Of a stretch of 64,000 nt of DNA, positions 23,707-36,756 are shown one piece after another. Within the stretch, counting starts at the first letter, position 1. Every line of letters starts with the position of its first letter. Location of the stretch: contig ML058408.1 in assembly GCA_003013855.2 (NCBI GenBank), forward strand, positions 3,348,001-3,412,000, in the 5' to 3' direction. The notes beneath the pieces are model-generated. The model was not told where the DNA came from. It made no database searches and was given only the letters and a program-made list of their open reading frames with translations. The DNA comes from Liriodendron chinense (taxonomy: Eukaryota; Streptophyta; Magnoliopsida; Magnoliales; Magnoliaceae). The position numbers and the translations under genes were made by a program.

Positions 23707-24688
23707 TTTGTTTCTTGTATTTTGTTTTGGCAACTTGGAAAATTCCAGCGCTTACAAGTATTCATCCTCTCAGGTACTCTTTACCCTCTATTCTTTACCA
23801 TTTTGCTCTCATGTTGCATTTGTCTATGCATTCATTTTTCAACATTGAGGACAATGTTACATTTAGGTTGGAGGGTGTGGAATTGTCTATCTCCTTGTCT
23901 ATCTCTTTGCTATTTTAGGTCAATTAAAAAAGGGAGGGGGGGTTTATGGGAAACATCCTGTTCGTGTTGAACGCACCGTGATAGAGGACCTTAGTTGGAA
24001 ATCGCTGTTGAAACCGACAGATATTCCCTGTTCTCAGAAATCATGAAAGGGATTAAGGCAGCTGGGAGGTGAAGCACACTCTCATGGTATTATGAGCAGC
24101 ATAAGACCCCAAACTGAATTGATCATAGGAAATGTGAGGATGTGGCTCATCTTGTGGTCGAAGGAGTTTGTCGGATGATACGTGGTCTATGTGCATTGCA
24201 CAAAAGGAACACGAAATTCTGTGGTTATATTGACTATAAATTATTATTTCTTTAGCCTTCAAAAAAAATCCTATGAATTTATGTGATTTTGGAAATAATT
24301 TGAATAGTAGAATAAAAAGGCATTTAGTAATGACAATTGTTAAATTTTAGAGTTTAGTTGCTTCAGTAAATTTCAAAATTGAGTTCTTTCCATTAATTTT
24401 CTATTAGAAAATGATAAACATTAATTGAGTCATGAATTTTCACAGTTCACATCTAGCTTGCACTGCCAGGATTTGAGTTTGATACTCTAATGTTGACTTG
24501 ATGATTGTTGAGAGTGATAAGAACCAAGCCTGGAGATCCTTGTTTACTTGGTTCATATAAAAAAAAAAGTGAAAAAAAAGGAATATTCATAGTAATTTAG
24601 GGCAAGGAATTTCATCCATTGTCGTTACCATTACAAAACACTACCATAGTACGAAGTGAGCCTTTTGGAGTCTTCGGCTATCGGTTAT

Positions 24689-24726
<38 letters not shown>

Positions 24727-25197
24727 GAGATCAAAAGTTGAAAAAAATATTGAAAAGAACAATAGCAAGGTTCGGAATCAGTGACTTGGTTGATCTAACC
24801 ATTCTCTTCAATCATCAGTGTTAACATGAAAGTAGAAGACTGAACCCCTAGTTGTGTTAAGGCTAGACTTCACTGTGCACCATGGAACTCAATGTTTAGA
24901 ATGCTTCTATTGAATCATTAATGCTTTGAACTCAATTAAGTTGTTTACTAAGTGACTAGAATCTATATTTAAATATTCTCAAAACTGTATGCCTTGGAAA
25001 CTCTACTGTTTAGATAACTTGAAGGATCACACAAATACATTGAACCTTTTCTTCTCTTTATTTTTGCTTTATTAGGAAATAAGAGGAAGTCTCGAGATTG
25101 TTTCGATTGGTGAAAACTGTCGAGGATAAGATTGATTGCAGTATTTTGAAAAATCCTTAGATTATTTTCGCATATTTTGCTCAGGACTAGCAAAATG
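23707..25197 (+). other. Non-coding 3' region of element B
   Basis: About 1.5 kb between integrase and PPT. Some Athila elements keep an envelope-like ORF here; none is readable. It contains an (AAT)n tract at 24691-24720 and A-rich stretches. Confidence 0.7.
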
Positions 25198-25211
25198 CTG
25201 GTTGGGGGGTG
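25198..25211 (+). promoter_or_regulatory. Polypurine tract of element B
   Basis: CTGGTTGGGGGGTG directly precedes the 3' LTR start TGATGAG. This is the expected plus-strand primer position, and element C has the closely similar GGTTGGGGAG before 50711. Confidence 0.8.
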
Positions 25212-26466
25212 TGATGAGTACCTAATATTGTATAATTAACCCTGGTTGTTAAGGGCATTATCATTGTTTTTCTGGTTAATTATCCCTCATTAGGTGAATT
25301 TTCTGTTTTCAAGTGATCAGAAGAAGTTGGACAAGATCCGAGCCAATCAAGGCGATTAAAGGCCCTAAAGTGATCAAGATAAAGTATGTGGCGATCCTGA
25401 AGAAAGTCGAACAGTAAAGATTGAAGGACCATCATGTTCTACAGTTTGGACGGTCAAGATTGGATGTCCGCATGTAGGGCCAACCGTGCATCTAGCAACA
25501 AGTGGAGACATCTTTAATCCTTCGCACATGGCAAACATATCAACTATCCATCTATGGTGGACCCCACAGCAAGCAAGATGAACTTCATCATCCACCAAGA
25601 CATCCACTGCATCAATGGCCAGGATCATCACACGCAGTGGACGTTCACCACCTTCAATCATCATCCATTTCCACCCGTCCATCACTGCTGCCCACCTTCA
25701 TCTGACGTGCAGAGCATCAGCCGTCCATCTAGCAGGTGAAGCTACTACCTCCTCAGCCGTCCATCTCCTAATGTGATCAACATCTCCAGCAATGAACGTC
25801 CTCCCCATCAACTATGGTGGACCCCAATATGCAGCCGTCCACTTGCATCCAATCCAGTGGACCTCTCACCCAATCATCCATTCTCCAAGCTAGCAAAGGA
25901 CCTCCTATTCCCCTTCACACGTGCTGACATCAACACATGCAGCTCATCATCCAGGGACGTCCAACATATCTACACTGTCCAGACCACACGTGCTCGTGTA
26001 GATCACTCATCCACCGTTTATCCATCTCCATGATCAAGCAAAGTAGGTGGACCATAGCAACAGACAACACCTGCACAACCATTCATCAGCCAGATGGGTT
26101 GTCCAACATCCAGCAATGGACAGTTTTCTTCATCAGACCATCTGCATCACCTTAGCTCCCAACCATCCAGTAGTGAGCTGCTGATCTTCAAGCCGTCAGA
26201 AGTCCAACCGTTCATCAGCTACCCCCACACCGTCCACTGACCAACAATGGACATCCATCCATCACAAGGCCCATCATCATCTCACATGTTCTGAGCACTT
26301 CACCTGATCCATCCCAGCATGATGACCGTCCACCCATCCTTCCATTCTTCAAAATTGTTGATGGAAGACCATCATCCTCAACTGCTCCATCAAGTCCAAG
26401 AATTGAAGACATCTCTAATACAAGGCAGCAGCTCTCCACACTTGCACAATTCAGAAACAAGAGAGG

Positions 26467-26537
<71 letters not shown>

Positions 26538-27918
26538 TTCCCAACGCATGTGTAAGGCTTGGAATGCCACCTCATCATCCAAGCCTCACTCCATTCCCAA
26601 ACCAAAAAAAAAAATCTTCTTTGGGTTTGGAGTGCCACCTAAGCTTGGAGTACTTTTTTGCCACATGTCATTCCAAGCTTAACTCCAAGCCCAAACCTAA
26701 AGGAAAAGTTTGCTTTGGGCACTCCAAGCCTAACTCCATTCCCGAACCTTTAAAAAATCTGCTTTGGGTTTGGAGTGCCACCTAGGCTTGGGAGCCTCTC
26801 AAAAGTCTATAAAAGGAGGCCTCTCCTCCTCATTTCAATCATCCCACTCCTCAAAATCCAATCCCATTCTCTACAACTCCTCTCTTCTCTTCTTTAGTTT
26901 TCTTTCTTTCTTTCTTAGTGTAGAGTAGTGTAGAATTTTCTTTTGTAGAGAATTTAGTCTTCCATTGTAGCATGGTTGGCTAAACCTCTAGCTAAGGCTA
27001 GGGGTGAAGCCTTTGAAGAAATTTGCAAGCTTTGGTTCTTTTGGTTCAACATTGTGTGGTGTAAATGTAGGAGTTCTCTTTGGTTGATTGGTTCGGTTAT
27101 CCACCTCGGCAAACACCATTGTTGTGCAAGCCCCTTGATCCATCGTCGACTCTGGGCACGTTGGATGCTTGGGATCCCTTGCACACCAATTAGCTAGTTC
27201 ATGACCGATAAAGTCCCTTGATCCATCGTCGACTCCGGGCACGTTGGATGCTTTGGATTCCCTACGGTCATCGAGCTAGTGCAGGTAAAGTCATCGATCT
27301 GTAAAATCCATTGATCCATTGTAGACTCCGGGCACATTGGATGCTTTGGATTTCTTGTGATCAATAAACGAGATCTTAACGGTTGGATCGGTCAATCAAA
27401 GACTCCTATCTTGTAAGTATGCATTTGATCGTATGAATTGTGATCTTATCGGTTGACTTGTTGGCAAAGTTGTTGATCTGTACAATTCCTTGATCCATTG
27501 TCGACTCCGGGCACAGTGGATGCTTGGAATTCCCTGCGATCAACTAACGAGTGCTTCATGGTCAAATCAATCGGTTCAGATCACCATCTTTTATGAAATA
27601 TGCAGTGGTTTAACTGTTTCATCTTCCGATTGGAATGAATCTTTATTCGATTCCAGTCGAGTTATAGTTGGACCAATAAATCAAATCTTGTGAATGAATC
27701 AAAGGTGGATCCCTGATGCTTTAGCCCCTTTTCTATTTTTGTCTTTCACCACACACAACTTGCTCCACTCTCGTGGATAATTCACATTTTATCTCTCCCA
27801 CCTAAACTAATTCCTCTGAGTGTTCTTAACCCCAATCCCTGTGAATCGACATCGGTCTTACCGAGTATTTTACTACTTCGCTACCTGCACTTGGGTGTGC
27901 AATCTTCGGGTTGTAGCA
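25212..27918 (+). repeat. Element B 3' LTR
   Basis: 2707 bp, aligned end to end with 15408-18098. It has (CT)n at 26469-26534 and TATAAAA at 26808-26814, ends GTTGTAGCA, and is followed by the TSD TATTG. Confidence 0.92.
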
Positions 27919-27923
27919 TATTG

Positions 27924-29034
27924 TCATTCTATATTACCTTAAATAAAAAAATAAAGAAAGAAAGATAATTTTTGTAAAAAGGAATTATAACTCCACTAGG
28001 TAACATTCCTCCCTTCATCTTTAAGGGGAAAGTTAAAGTACACTGTTATCTATTCATATACATTTTTATATTCTAATCCACTTTACTTTTGTTGCAAATT
28101 TAAGGACTCTTAGCAACCTTCTCACCAAGTTCTCGAAGTACACTTTTTAAATGTTTAAGATGTCCTCTCTAAGAAATATCCACATATTTGTGAAAAATTA
28201 CTACTCTTCAAACATCTCCCGTCAAATTCGATCATTGCCACAATCTCCGACATGCCCAAACATCTATGCCATTTATAGCAATCACTAACAAGATACAACA
28301 ACCAATTTTATTTTTTAAGACATTCCTCACTTCTTGTGTTTCTTTCACAACACTACTTCATTTACACCGAAGGGACAACCACAAGGTTACTATCAGCTTC
28401 TATAAGTAGAAAGACATGAATGTTATACCGGGTGAACTATTATTCAATATGTTCACTTGCCTCATCATCTCAATTCATTAGTTCCCCTCGAAATCGTCAA
28501 AACTACATAAGACATTATTGTGCACCTGTCCCACCTAGTCTGAAGTTGCTTATCAATTAGGTCTATAAGGATTAAGGAGCCTATTACCTACAAAATGGCA
28601 TAAGAGAATCCTCTCCTTTCATCCTGTTTATATCCTTAAATCAACCTCCTTTAGTGAAAACTTTCCTCCATTATCTTTACACTTGGCATCAATAAAGTCA
28701 TTAACACTATCTATATTCATCAAAATCGCCTTAAGAGTATTTTGTAGACCATTTATACTGAAAAGCTTACTAGACCCCCATGTAGCCGACTTGTCATCAT
28801 CATACTTTATCGATTATAATAGCAGGAATTGATTATAATGTTCTTATCATAGAGGAACAAATTCAGCAAGCATGAAGGGAAATGGACTTTATGTGCTTGA
28901 ATTCAAGAGCTTCTTAATAGAAATAAGGCTAGAGGGGTGAAGGGAAAGCTTCCTCAACAAGCCTAATATGCACAATTGGTGCACCAAGCTACGTCCTCAT
29001 CCTTTATTGTGGCTCTACCAATCAGTTATGTAAC
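27924..29034. other. Intergenic DNA between elements B and C
   Basis: AT-rich sequence without a readable gene. It is the right-hand continuation of 14313-15407 once B is removed. Confidence 0.5.
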
Positions 29035-29091
29035 ACCCTGAAATTCAAGGGTCAGGCTTAACCACGATCCCTTATTTCTCAGGTGTCACCT
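29035..29091 (+). repeat. LTR-like start interrupted by element C
   Basis: Begins TGTAACACCCTGAAATTCAA, resembling the TGTCACGCCCCAAACTCAAG start of the X family. Element C inserted 57 bases in (TSD TCACC), and the sequence resumes at 51985. Too short to classify firmly. Confidence 0.4.
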
Positions 29092-30401
29092 GTTAAGCTC
29101 TTAATTTATACATATTTTAACCCAATTGCATCACATTTTATGCATGATTTTCATGTTTAAAAGACTATATAATGCATGTTTTGTGATTATAGGAATGAGA
29201 GAGAGACATCACCTATTTGAAGGCTAAAAGAACACCTTTAGAAGCCCTTGATGATGATTGAAGGTGGGCCAAAGAAATGAAAGAAGAAGCAAGTGAAGAA
29301 GAGAGAGAGAGAAGGAATGAAAAATCACTAAACTCAATGGGCTAGACCGGTCAAGACCAGTCGCCCAAGGAGCTGATCGGTCAAGACCGGTTGACCACCC
29401 CTCTGCATACCACTCCAACAACTGCTGGAGCTTGCTGGACCAAGCCCAGAAACGGTCGTGACCGGTCAGCCTAGTGTAATTTCAGCAAATTCTAGATTTT
29501 CAGCAAGCTCACTCTACAAGCTCTGATTTTTCATGCGATGCGCAAGTTGTTACGCAATTTTAGAAGATTTTGAGGCGGTGGAGCTTCAATTTTATAAAAG
29601 GACACCTAGGGTTCATTCCTAAAGCATCAGAGAAGTCTTGAAAACTCGTGGGAGGTGAAGAGGATCATCGTGGAGTGTCTGCAACTCATCTAATTCTGGT
29701 TTTTTTTATGCTTTTTAGTAATTTTCCATTATTTCTAGTTGAAGTATGATGATGTTCGGCTAGAACCTCTTGGCTAGGGCTAAGAGATGAAGCTTGTAGT
29801 TAGTTCTAATATAGAATTCATTTGATTCAAGTACCTTTACCTTAAATTTGGATTTTTAAGTTCTAGTTTGAATAAAGTTGGTATTTTTGGATGTTTTATG
29901 AGAGTTTATGTGCTTCGGACATCAATTCCTTGTAATTCTCTGAGATGGCCATGTTTGGATTGATTAGATTGGAATTGTAGTAACCCTAGAGTATGTCATA
30001 GTCTCTTAGCATGGCTATTACTTCGAAGGCTACATGTTTGAGTTCTATGTGCTTCATTAGAATTAAAATCTTATTTTCTGACTTAAGTAGAATTGTTTGT
30101 GTGAATGCTTCATCTTTCAACTAGATGAGAGATAGAACTTTGAATCTAGTTGTATTTATGCTTGGATGAATGAATTCTCATTGGACTACTACAAGTGGAT
30201 CCTTAAGGCCTTACTTTCATTAATTATCAGATTTTTCTTAAAGTTACTATTTTACTTAGTTTTTGAAAATTGAATTCTAAAATTGCTGAGATTGAAGTTA
30301 CTGAAAGAGTTTAGATCGTTTATCCTAATTCCCTATAGATCGACCTCGATCTTACCGAGTTATTACTACATTATAAGCCTTGCACTTGAGGAGAGCGAAT
30401 A
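29092..30401 (+). repeat. Element C 5' LTR
   Basis: 1310 bp, TGTTAAGCTC to GAGCGAATA (terminal CA mutated to TA). It carries TATAAAA at 29593-29599 and near-palindromic GACCGGTC words between 29345 and 29470. It aligns with 50711-51979. Confidence 0.87.
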
Positions 30402-30407
30402 AGTTTT

Positions 30408-30424
30408 TTGCGTCATTGCCGGGA
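30408..30424 (+). promoter_or_regulatory. Primer binding site of element C (decayed tRNA-Asp type)
   Basis: TTGCGTCATTGCCGGG, at the same distance from the LTR end and after the same AGTTTTT leader as the B site. It differs from a TGGCGTC-type Athila primer site by one base. Confidence 0.65.
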
Positions 30425-30779
30425 AACTAAGTTAAACGGTTCTAAATTGTTTTAGTAGCTATAAATGCAGAATTAGTTAAGTAGAATTTTCTATTTTCTT
30501 AGGACTATTTTACTGATTTCTAGAACTAACAAGTTTATTTTGTTTTGTAGGAATCACTTCTAGTTCAAGCGAATTAGGTAACATCTTTTTAACTTAGAAC
30601 TTTTTTTATTTTCAGTTTTATAAAAATTTTAGTTTTTTCAGATTTTGGATCTAGGATTTAGATACAGATTTTGTTTGTGTGGTTTACGTCCTGTTGGGAA
30701 CGTGACCACACAAAGCATCTCCAAACTGAGGGTGGTTTAGTTGGACCACTTTCCGTCCAACGATGAGTTAGAAAATACA

Positions 30780-30979
30780 TGGAACATTGTGAAAGTTCGA
30801 GGAGTATGGATCAAATACCGTTAAGGAATCCTCCCCCTCCTAATCCAACCACAAACACAAACCAAGAGGGAGTAGGAGAGAATGAGGTGCACAATGCTCC
30901 TCCAATTAGAGCTTTACGTGATTACTTACAACCGGCCCGTACAACTACACCCTCATGTGTGATTTTACTAACTACCAGG
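30780..30979 (+). pseudogene. Element C gag, N-terminal fragment
   Basis: Matches the beginning of element B gag: the NEVHNAPPIRALRDYLQPAR segment corresponds to NEVHNKPLFRSLRDYLRPAR in B. Interrupted at codon level by insertion F, whose TSD CCAGG is 30975-30979. Confidence 0.75.
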
Positions 30980-32923
30980 TGAAATTGCGTCGGGTAGTCT
31001 AACACGACACCCTATGCATACACGTGCGGAAGCTTAAAGAGCAACTAGAATTATGGCTAAACCTATAGGAGGGGATGATTAGGACCTTTTTAAAACTCTT
31101 TTCGCCTACTTAAACAATTCAACAAATTAAACTACGTAAGCGATTAACACTTCGGCTTCCAAGCCTAAGTGGGTCCAATCAAAAGACTAGCAAACGATAA
31201 GTGCAATCAGCAACCTAGTCTAAACAACTCATGTGGACTATAGAGGATGGATCAAGAAATGCTCAAGTCAACATGAGGTAGTGAAAGTACATCTTGTGAG
31301 TGTGGATGTGTCTATCAAGTGCCTAGCATGCATTCCTAACTAAGCATTCATAATTAACCAATTAAACACAATGCATAAAGAGAAATGTGCTCAAGAACAA
31401 TCACAAACACAAGGATGTATAGTGGTTCGACTACTTATCTACTCCACTCCCGGTTCAAGTACTCAACCCCTTTGACCACACCGGCAGTTCACTGGGAAGT
31501 TTAAATCTGGTTCCTCCCAACCAAGTGTTTTAAATCGGATCCACCCAACCGAGGAGTTTACAGGTTCCTCCCAACCTACACGTTTGCACCCGTGTTAGTG
31601 GCTCCCCCTTGGAGACTTTGTTTAGGCCCGACAAACGTGCCAAGGAACGGCTAACGTCCCTAGATTTTAGGTCCAACTAATAGGCCAAGGATCGGCTAAC
31701 AACCCTAGTTCGAGTTTGTCAAACAAACTCTACACTCAACTCCCACAGGGAATTGAGTGGATAGACTCTTAACAAGACAACCTTACTTATCGGATTGAGC
31801 CCCTTTGTAGCGCCACTTTGGGTTGCTTCTTCTCGCTCTCCCGTGCTTGAATCAGCTCCCCTTGTGCTCCCCCGATCTTTGACGCCGCTGCTTTGCCAAG
31901 GCTTCAGCTCCAAGATCAACTACCTTGCATGTGATGCTCCATTGGAGATGCCCAAGGTGCTAGGGAATGGTGAAACCCTTACAAATGGTAGGAAATGGGT
32001 TTCCTAGAGGAATACTCCTATATAGACTCCTAGGTAGTTTTAGACAAGGGATTTAACTATCATCAAGGTGTCTAAACCCTAGGAATCAAGAGGGAACAAG
32101 TCCATTCTCAAGATGTCATTGAATGACCCAAGCTTGTGATGAAAACACAAGGAGAATGACTTGCTTTGGGTTTGGAATAGAGCCTCTAATGATCTCTACC
32201 AATGGTGGCTTCTATCTCCTTAAAATCCCCTCTCTTAGCTCAAAAAATGAATCCCCATCTTTAAATAAATTTTCTTCCAACGGTAAAAAAACGGGCAGAT
32301 TCGCGCATCTCCGATTGATCGGAAGAAGGTCCGATTGATCGGACAGTCGATTGATCGGAGACATGTCCGATTGATCGGAATTTAGTCCAAAGAATTCTCT
32401 AGAGGATATTCCGATTGATCGGAACATGGTCTGATTGATCGGACTGACTCCTTTCGATGGATCGGAAGACTGTCCGATTGATCGGAAATATGTCCAGTGG
32501 ATTTTCAAGGTTGCTGGAACAATTTCCGATTGATCAGAACTTCTGTCCGATTGATCGGAGTCCTATCGGAGCCAACGTCCGATTGATCGGCGATCAATCG
32601 GAAACTGTTATTTGAGCTGTTTTGATTACAGCAGCTTCCACCTCTTTAATTAGTCTAACTTATCATGTTTTTCATGGAGTTCTAAGACTAATGATGATGA
32701 CTAAGGGTATACCTAGTTGGTGCAAGTCATCTAAGAGGTTATGGGTTAGGTTTTGGTCAAGGCAAGGCACACCAAGGCATCACTTTTACCTGTTTCTTCT
32801 TCCTTGATACATCTGATCCGTCTTGAGTCTTTGTCTTCATTAAGCTCAACCGACACTAGACACACTGACCTAAGTGATTGATAAACAAGGTGCACTAGTA
32901 TGCCACAGAAAAGTGCACTAACA
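30980..32923 (-). mobile_element. F: solo-LTR-like insertion in element C gag
   Basis: TSD CCAGG at 30975-30979 and 32924-32928; gag homology rejoins exactly when the insert and one TSD are removed. On the minus strand it starts TGTTAGTGCAC and ends GCAATTTCA. The same start occurs at 53481. No coding domain or internal repeat of its ends is visible, so a solo LTR of 1944 bp is likely. It may be Ty1/copia (SIRE/Maximus-like), but no domain confirms this. It contains the CCGATTGATCGG word array at 32309-32603. Confidence 0.75.
32309..32603. repeat. Array of near-palindromic CCGATTGATCGG words
   Basis: About a dozen copies of CCGATTGATCGG or one-base variants within 295 bases, irregularly spaced. 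Each is an inverted repeat (CCGAT/ATCGG) around a 2-base centre; the last two form an opposed pair (GATTGATCGGCGATCAATC). Confidence 0.9.
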
Positions 32924-34340
32924 CCAGGGGGAACATTGATATAAAGCTGGGGGTAATTCAACTTTTACTTAAGTTCCATGGGCTAGATTCTGAGAGCCCA
33001 TATCTACACTTAAAAGAGTTTGATGAGGTAGTTACTACTTTGCAATACAACAATGTGTTAAAGGATGTCATCAAACTTAGATTGTTTCCCTTCTTATTGA
33101 AAAAAAGAGCCAAAGGTTGGCTCCACTCTCTTAGACCGCATTCGATAGGAACATAAACTGAAATGACCCGTGAATTCTTGAAAAAGTTCTTCCCGGCTCA
33201 TAAAACTAACACTCTTCGAAAATCTATCATGAACATTTTAGGTAAAGAGAGTGAGTCGTTCTTTCAAAGTTGGGAAAGGTTTAAGAACCTCTTACTCACT
33301 TTCCCACATCATGGCTACGAAAGTTGGCGAATTATGAATTTCTTTTATCATGGATTGAATTCTAACATGTGCCAATTTGTAGAGATGATGTACAATGGCG
33401 AGTTCATGAGCAAAAATCCAGATGAAGCATGAAGTTACTTAAATGTGTTGGCCTAGAATGCCCAATCATAGGATACCTCGGACAAGTTTAGTAACCTCAA
33501 GCCTCCTCAACAAAAAGAAAAGAGAGTGATTTACATCCTTAAGGAGGAAGATGATGTAAACGCAAGGATAGCCAATCTCACAAGAAAAGTCGAGGCCATG
33601 GAATTAAGTAAAAGTGGGGCTTCTAAGTCCACCGAAGCTATTGAAAACATGTACTGAATTTGTGCCACTAATGTATACTCTACGCAAGATTGTCCTACAA
33701 TTCCTGCATTTCAAGAGTTGTTACAAGAGCAAGCAAACGCCGCATATGGTTATCAACGGCCTTTTAATGGACCGGTAGGTAACACCTACAACTCTACTTG
33801 AAAGAACCATCTAAATTTCAGTTGGAGGAATGGTCCCACGGCCAATCCTACCAACTCTCAAGGAGGGCTACCCATGTAAAATATGGCCCCACCTCAATTC
33901 TCAATGGAGGACACTTTGAAGGCATTTATGCAAGGGCAAACGCAAATTAATCAAACAAATTAGCAAATGTTCCAAGAGCTTAAGGTGTCGGTTGATGAGA
34001 TTAAGGGACGCTTGAATGCTAGGGAAGGGACCTTTGCAGCACAACCTCAGCCCAATCCTAAACAAGCACATGAAATCAACACCCCTAACCTCCCCAACCA
34101 ATATGTGGAGCAAGCAAAATCCATCACCACTCTTAGAAGTGGTAAGCTAGTGGACAAATCTATTCCGATGAAGGCCGATAAGCCTAATGATCCGATAATT
34201 CCTGAGAATGAGGATGGACCTAGCTTAGCCCCACAAGAAACGGAACGCGTTCATAAGCCCATAACACCATTCCCTTCGAGATTGGTTGCTTCAAAATCTC
34301 TCCCAAACTCTCATGATATTTTAGAGGTTTTCAGATAAGT
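32924..34340 (+). pseudogene. Element C gag, C-terminal part
   Basis: Continues gag homology from LLLKFHGLDSESPYLHL through the WERFKNLL region to the proline-rich linker (TPFPSRLVASKS). It contains several in-frame stops, for example near 33153, 33430 and 33457, and a zinc-knuckle region lacking an intact CCHC pattern. It is a decayed copy of the element B gag. Confidence 0.8.
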
Positions 34341-35125
34341 CAAGATCAACATTCCATTGCTTGACTCCATTAAACAAATCCCCTCTTATGCCAAGTTTCT
34401 AAAGGACCTATGCACAACCAAATGCAAATACAATGTGCAACAAAATGCCTTTTCGAATGAGCAAGTGAGTGCCATTCTCACCCAAAAGACCCCTCCAAAA
34501 TATAAGGATCCCAGTAGTCCCAAAATGTCATGTATCATTGGTGACTATCGGATTGAGCGTGCATTGTTAGATTTATGGGCAAGTGTAAATTTGATCACAT
34601 ATTCAGTATACAAGCAATTGGGTCTTAGTGAATTAAAACCCACCAAAACCACATTGTAACTCGCTAATAAATCTATCCGTGTACCAAGAGAGATGATTGA
34701 GGATGTATTGGTCCAAGTCGACAAATTTTAGTACCCGGTGGATTTCATCGTCTTGGACACACAACCAATTATGGATGCTAGCAGTCAAATACTGGTAATT
34801 TTAGGCCGCCCATTCTTGGCTACATCAAACGCAATTATAAATTGCCAGAATGGGGTGATGAAATTGTCCTTTGAAAACATGACATTGGAGGTGAACGTGT
34901 TCCATATGTGCAAAAGGCAAAGGAATGAGGAGAATGATGAGTTCTTCGAGGTAAACATGCTCGAATCCTTTGAACAAGAGGAGCTTCTCCAACTTGAACC
35001 ACTTGAAACTTTGAAGAGATGCTTGGCACACTTTGAAAATTTTAAAAATCTCATCGTGTATGATATTGTGCAAGCATTGAGTAGTGGGAAACTGGTAGTT
35101 AATACTAGCTGGTGGAGGCCCCATT
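34341..35125 (+). pseudogene. Element C protease region
   Basis: Homologous to B 20071-20605. The active-site string reads LDLWAS where B has LDLGAS, so the conserved glycine is lost. ILGRPFLATSNA is retained near 34798. Stops occur at about 34657 and 34729. Non-functional. Confidence 0.78.
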
Positions 35126-35922
35126 TTGAAAAAATTGCCACCAAGCACATCAAAGCCTCTACCGTCTAATATCAAACCGTCAAAGCTTGACCTTAAACCA
35201 TTACCATCTGAGCTTAAATATGTATATTTGGGTCAAGAGAAAACATCACAGGTTGTCATAACCTCTCACCTAGGAAAAGACCAAGAGCTCAAGTTAATTG
35301 AGCTACTCAAAGAACATAAGGGAGCCATAGGGTGGACAATAGTGGACCTCAAGGGGATAGACTCTTCTGTATGTACTCACCATATACACCTTGAAGAGAA
35401 TGCAAAAATGACTAGACAACCTCAAATGAGGTTAAATCCAAACATGATGGAGGCTGTCAAGGGTGAGGTGTTAAAGTTACTAGATGTGGGTATCATCTAC
35501 CCCATCTCAGATAGCCAATGGGTGAGTCCTACCCAAGTTGTCCCTAAGAAGTTCGGTATTACCATTGTAGAGAACGCCAACAACGAGCTTATACCGACTA
35601 GAGTGACCACCGGTTGGCATATGTGCATAGATTATCGAAAGCTAAACACGGTCACTAGGAAAGACCACTCCCCTCTCCCATTCATGGATCAAATTTTGGA
35701 GAGGTTAGCGGGTCATTCTTATTATTGCTTCCTAAATGGTTATTCCGGCTACAACTAAATTGAGATAGCCCCGAAAGACCATGAGAAGACCACCTTTACA
35801 CGCCCATTCGGCACCTTCACATATCAAAGGATGTCATTCGAACTATGTAATACACCCTCCACATTCCAATGATGTATGTTGAGTATTTTCTTGGACATGG
35901 TGGGTGAATTTCTCGAGGTATT
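35126..35922 (+). pseudogene. Element C reverse transcriptase, N-terminal part
   Basis: Reads CIDYRKLN and PLPFMDQ, but FLNGYSGYN replaces FLDGYSGYN, so the first catalytic aspartate has become asparagine. A stop at about 35756-35758 and further substitutions follow. The fragment ends at the TSD of X2 (GTATT, 35918-35922), just before the FMDD box. Confidence 0.82.
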
Positions 35923-36649
35923 TGTAAGACCCGTACGCTGAAGTGCCCTCCGTACGTTTAGTTTTCAGTACCGGTACGTCCCGGATGGACCAGATTAGAT
36001 AGCCTTGATCACGACCCTGATTTAGTACCGCAACGACCTAAGACTTGTACCCTTACGACCGCGCGGGCGCCACGATTCCAACGCCGCGTGGCACGCCCCA
36101 TTTCGATACCCGGTGTGAAAGATGCGTACTTTTGTGCAATCCGAGGTGGGCCATGCAACGCGCATGTGGCGTGGGCCCCACTTGCACAAATCCCAACAAC
36201 ATGTCAAATCAATCACCATCACCCTCACCCATACCCCTATCATTACCCTAACCTACACACACACCATACCTATCCCATTCCTCTCTCACCAAAGTCAACT
36301 CCAACCCATTCCTCCCATGTCCTCTCCCATCATCATCATCATTACATCATGCACCCCCCTCTTCCCATACAAGAGCCATACGTAGGGGGGGTGGCCTTCT
36401 CATTTTCTATGTTTGTAAGGAGAGAGAAAGAGATTTGAGAGAGAGAGAGAGAAGAGAAAGAAGAGAGAGAAGTAGAGAGATTTAGAGGGAGATCAAGAGA
36501 GAGAAAGAGAGAGTTAGAGAGATTGAAGGAGGAGATCAAGCTTGGAGGACCCCGATCATCATCCGGACCGTCCGATCGGCAATCCAACCATCCAACCATC
36601 ATTGTGAGTGCAATCTTCCCCCCCTTTTTTCTGGTTTACCTTTCATTTT

Positions 36650-36723
36650 ATTTCCTTGGGCCCACCTTGTGATGGGCAATGAGATGGATGGGCTGGATCA
36701 TCAGGAATGGGCCCCACGTACTT

Positions 36724-36756
<33 letters not shown>

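Larger units (their letters stand above)
15408..27918 (+). mobile_element. Element B: Athila-like Ty3/gypsy retrotransposon, nearly full length
   Basis: Limits come from the TSD TATTG at 15403-15407 and 27919-27923. Order: 5' LTR (15408-18098), tRNA-Asp-type PBS (18105-18122), gag, protease, RT, RNase H, integrase, long non-coding 3' region, PPT (25198-25211) and 3' LTR (25212-27918). The RT wording (FMDD instead of YVDD, DGYSGYNQ), the DLGAS protease site and the Asp primer site fit the plant Athila lineage. No envelope-like ORF follows integrase. The LTRs show roughly a dozen differences over their first 500 bases by eye, so this is a moderately recent insertion. Frame breaks in gag-pol make it defective as read. 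Confidence 0.92.

Noticed and set aside
23707..25211. A possible envelope-like third ORF in element B
   Set aside because: Some Athila elements have one here, but only short unrelated frames are seen.
29092..30401. Reading the region around 29035-30401 as one long LTR
   Set aside because: The TCACC duplication at 29087 and 51980 and the match to 50711-51979 fix the C LTR start at 29092; the 57 bases before it belong to interrupted older DNA.
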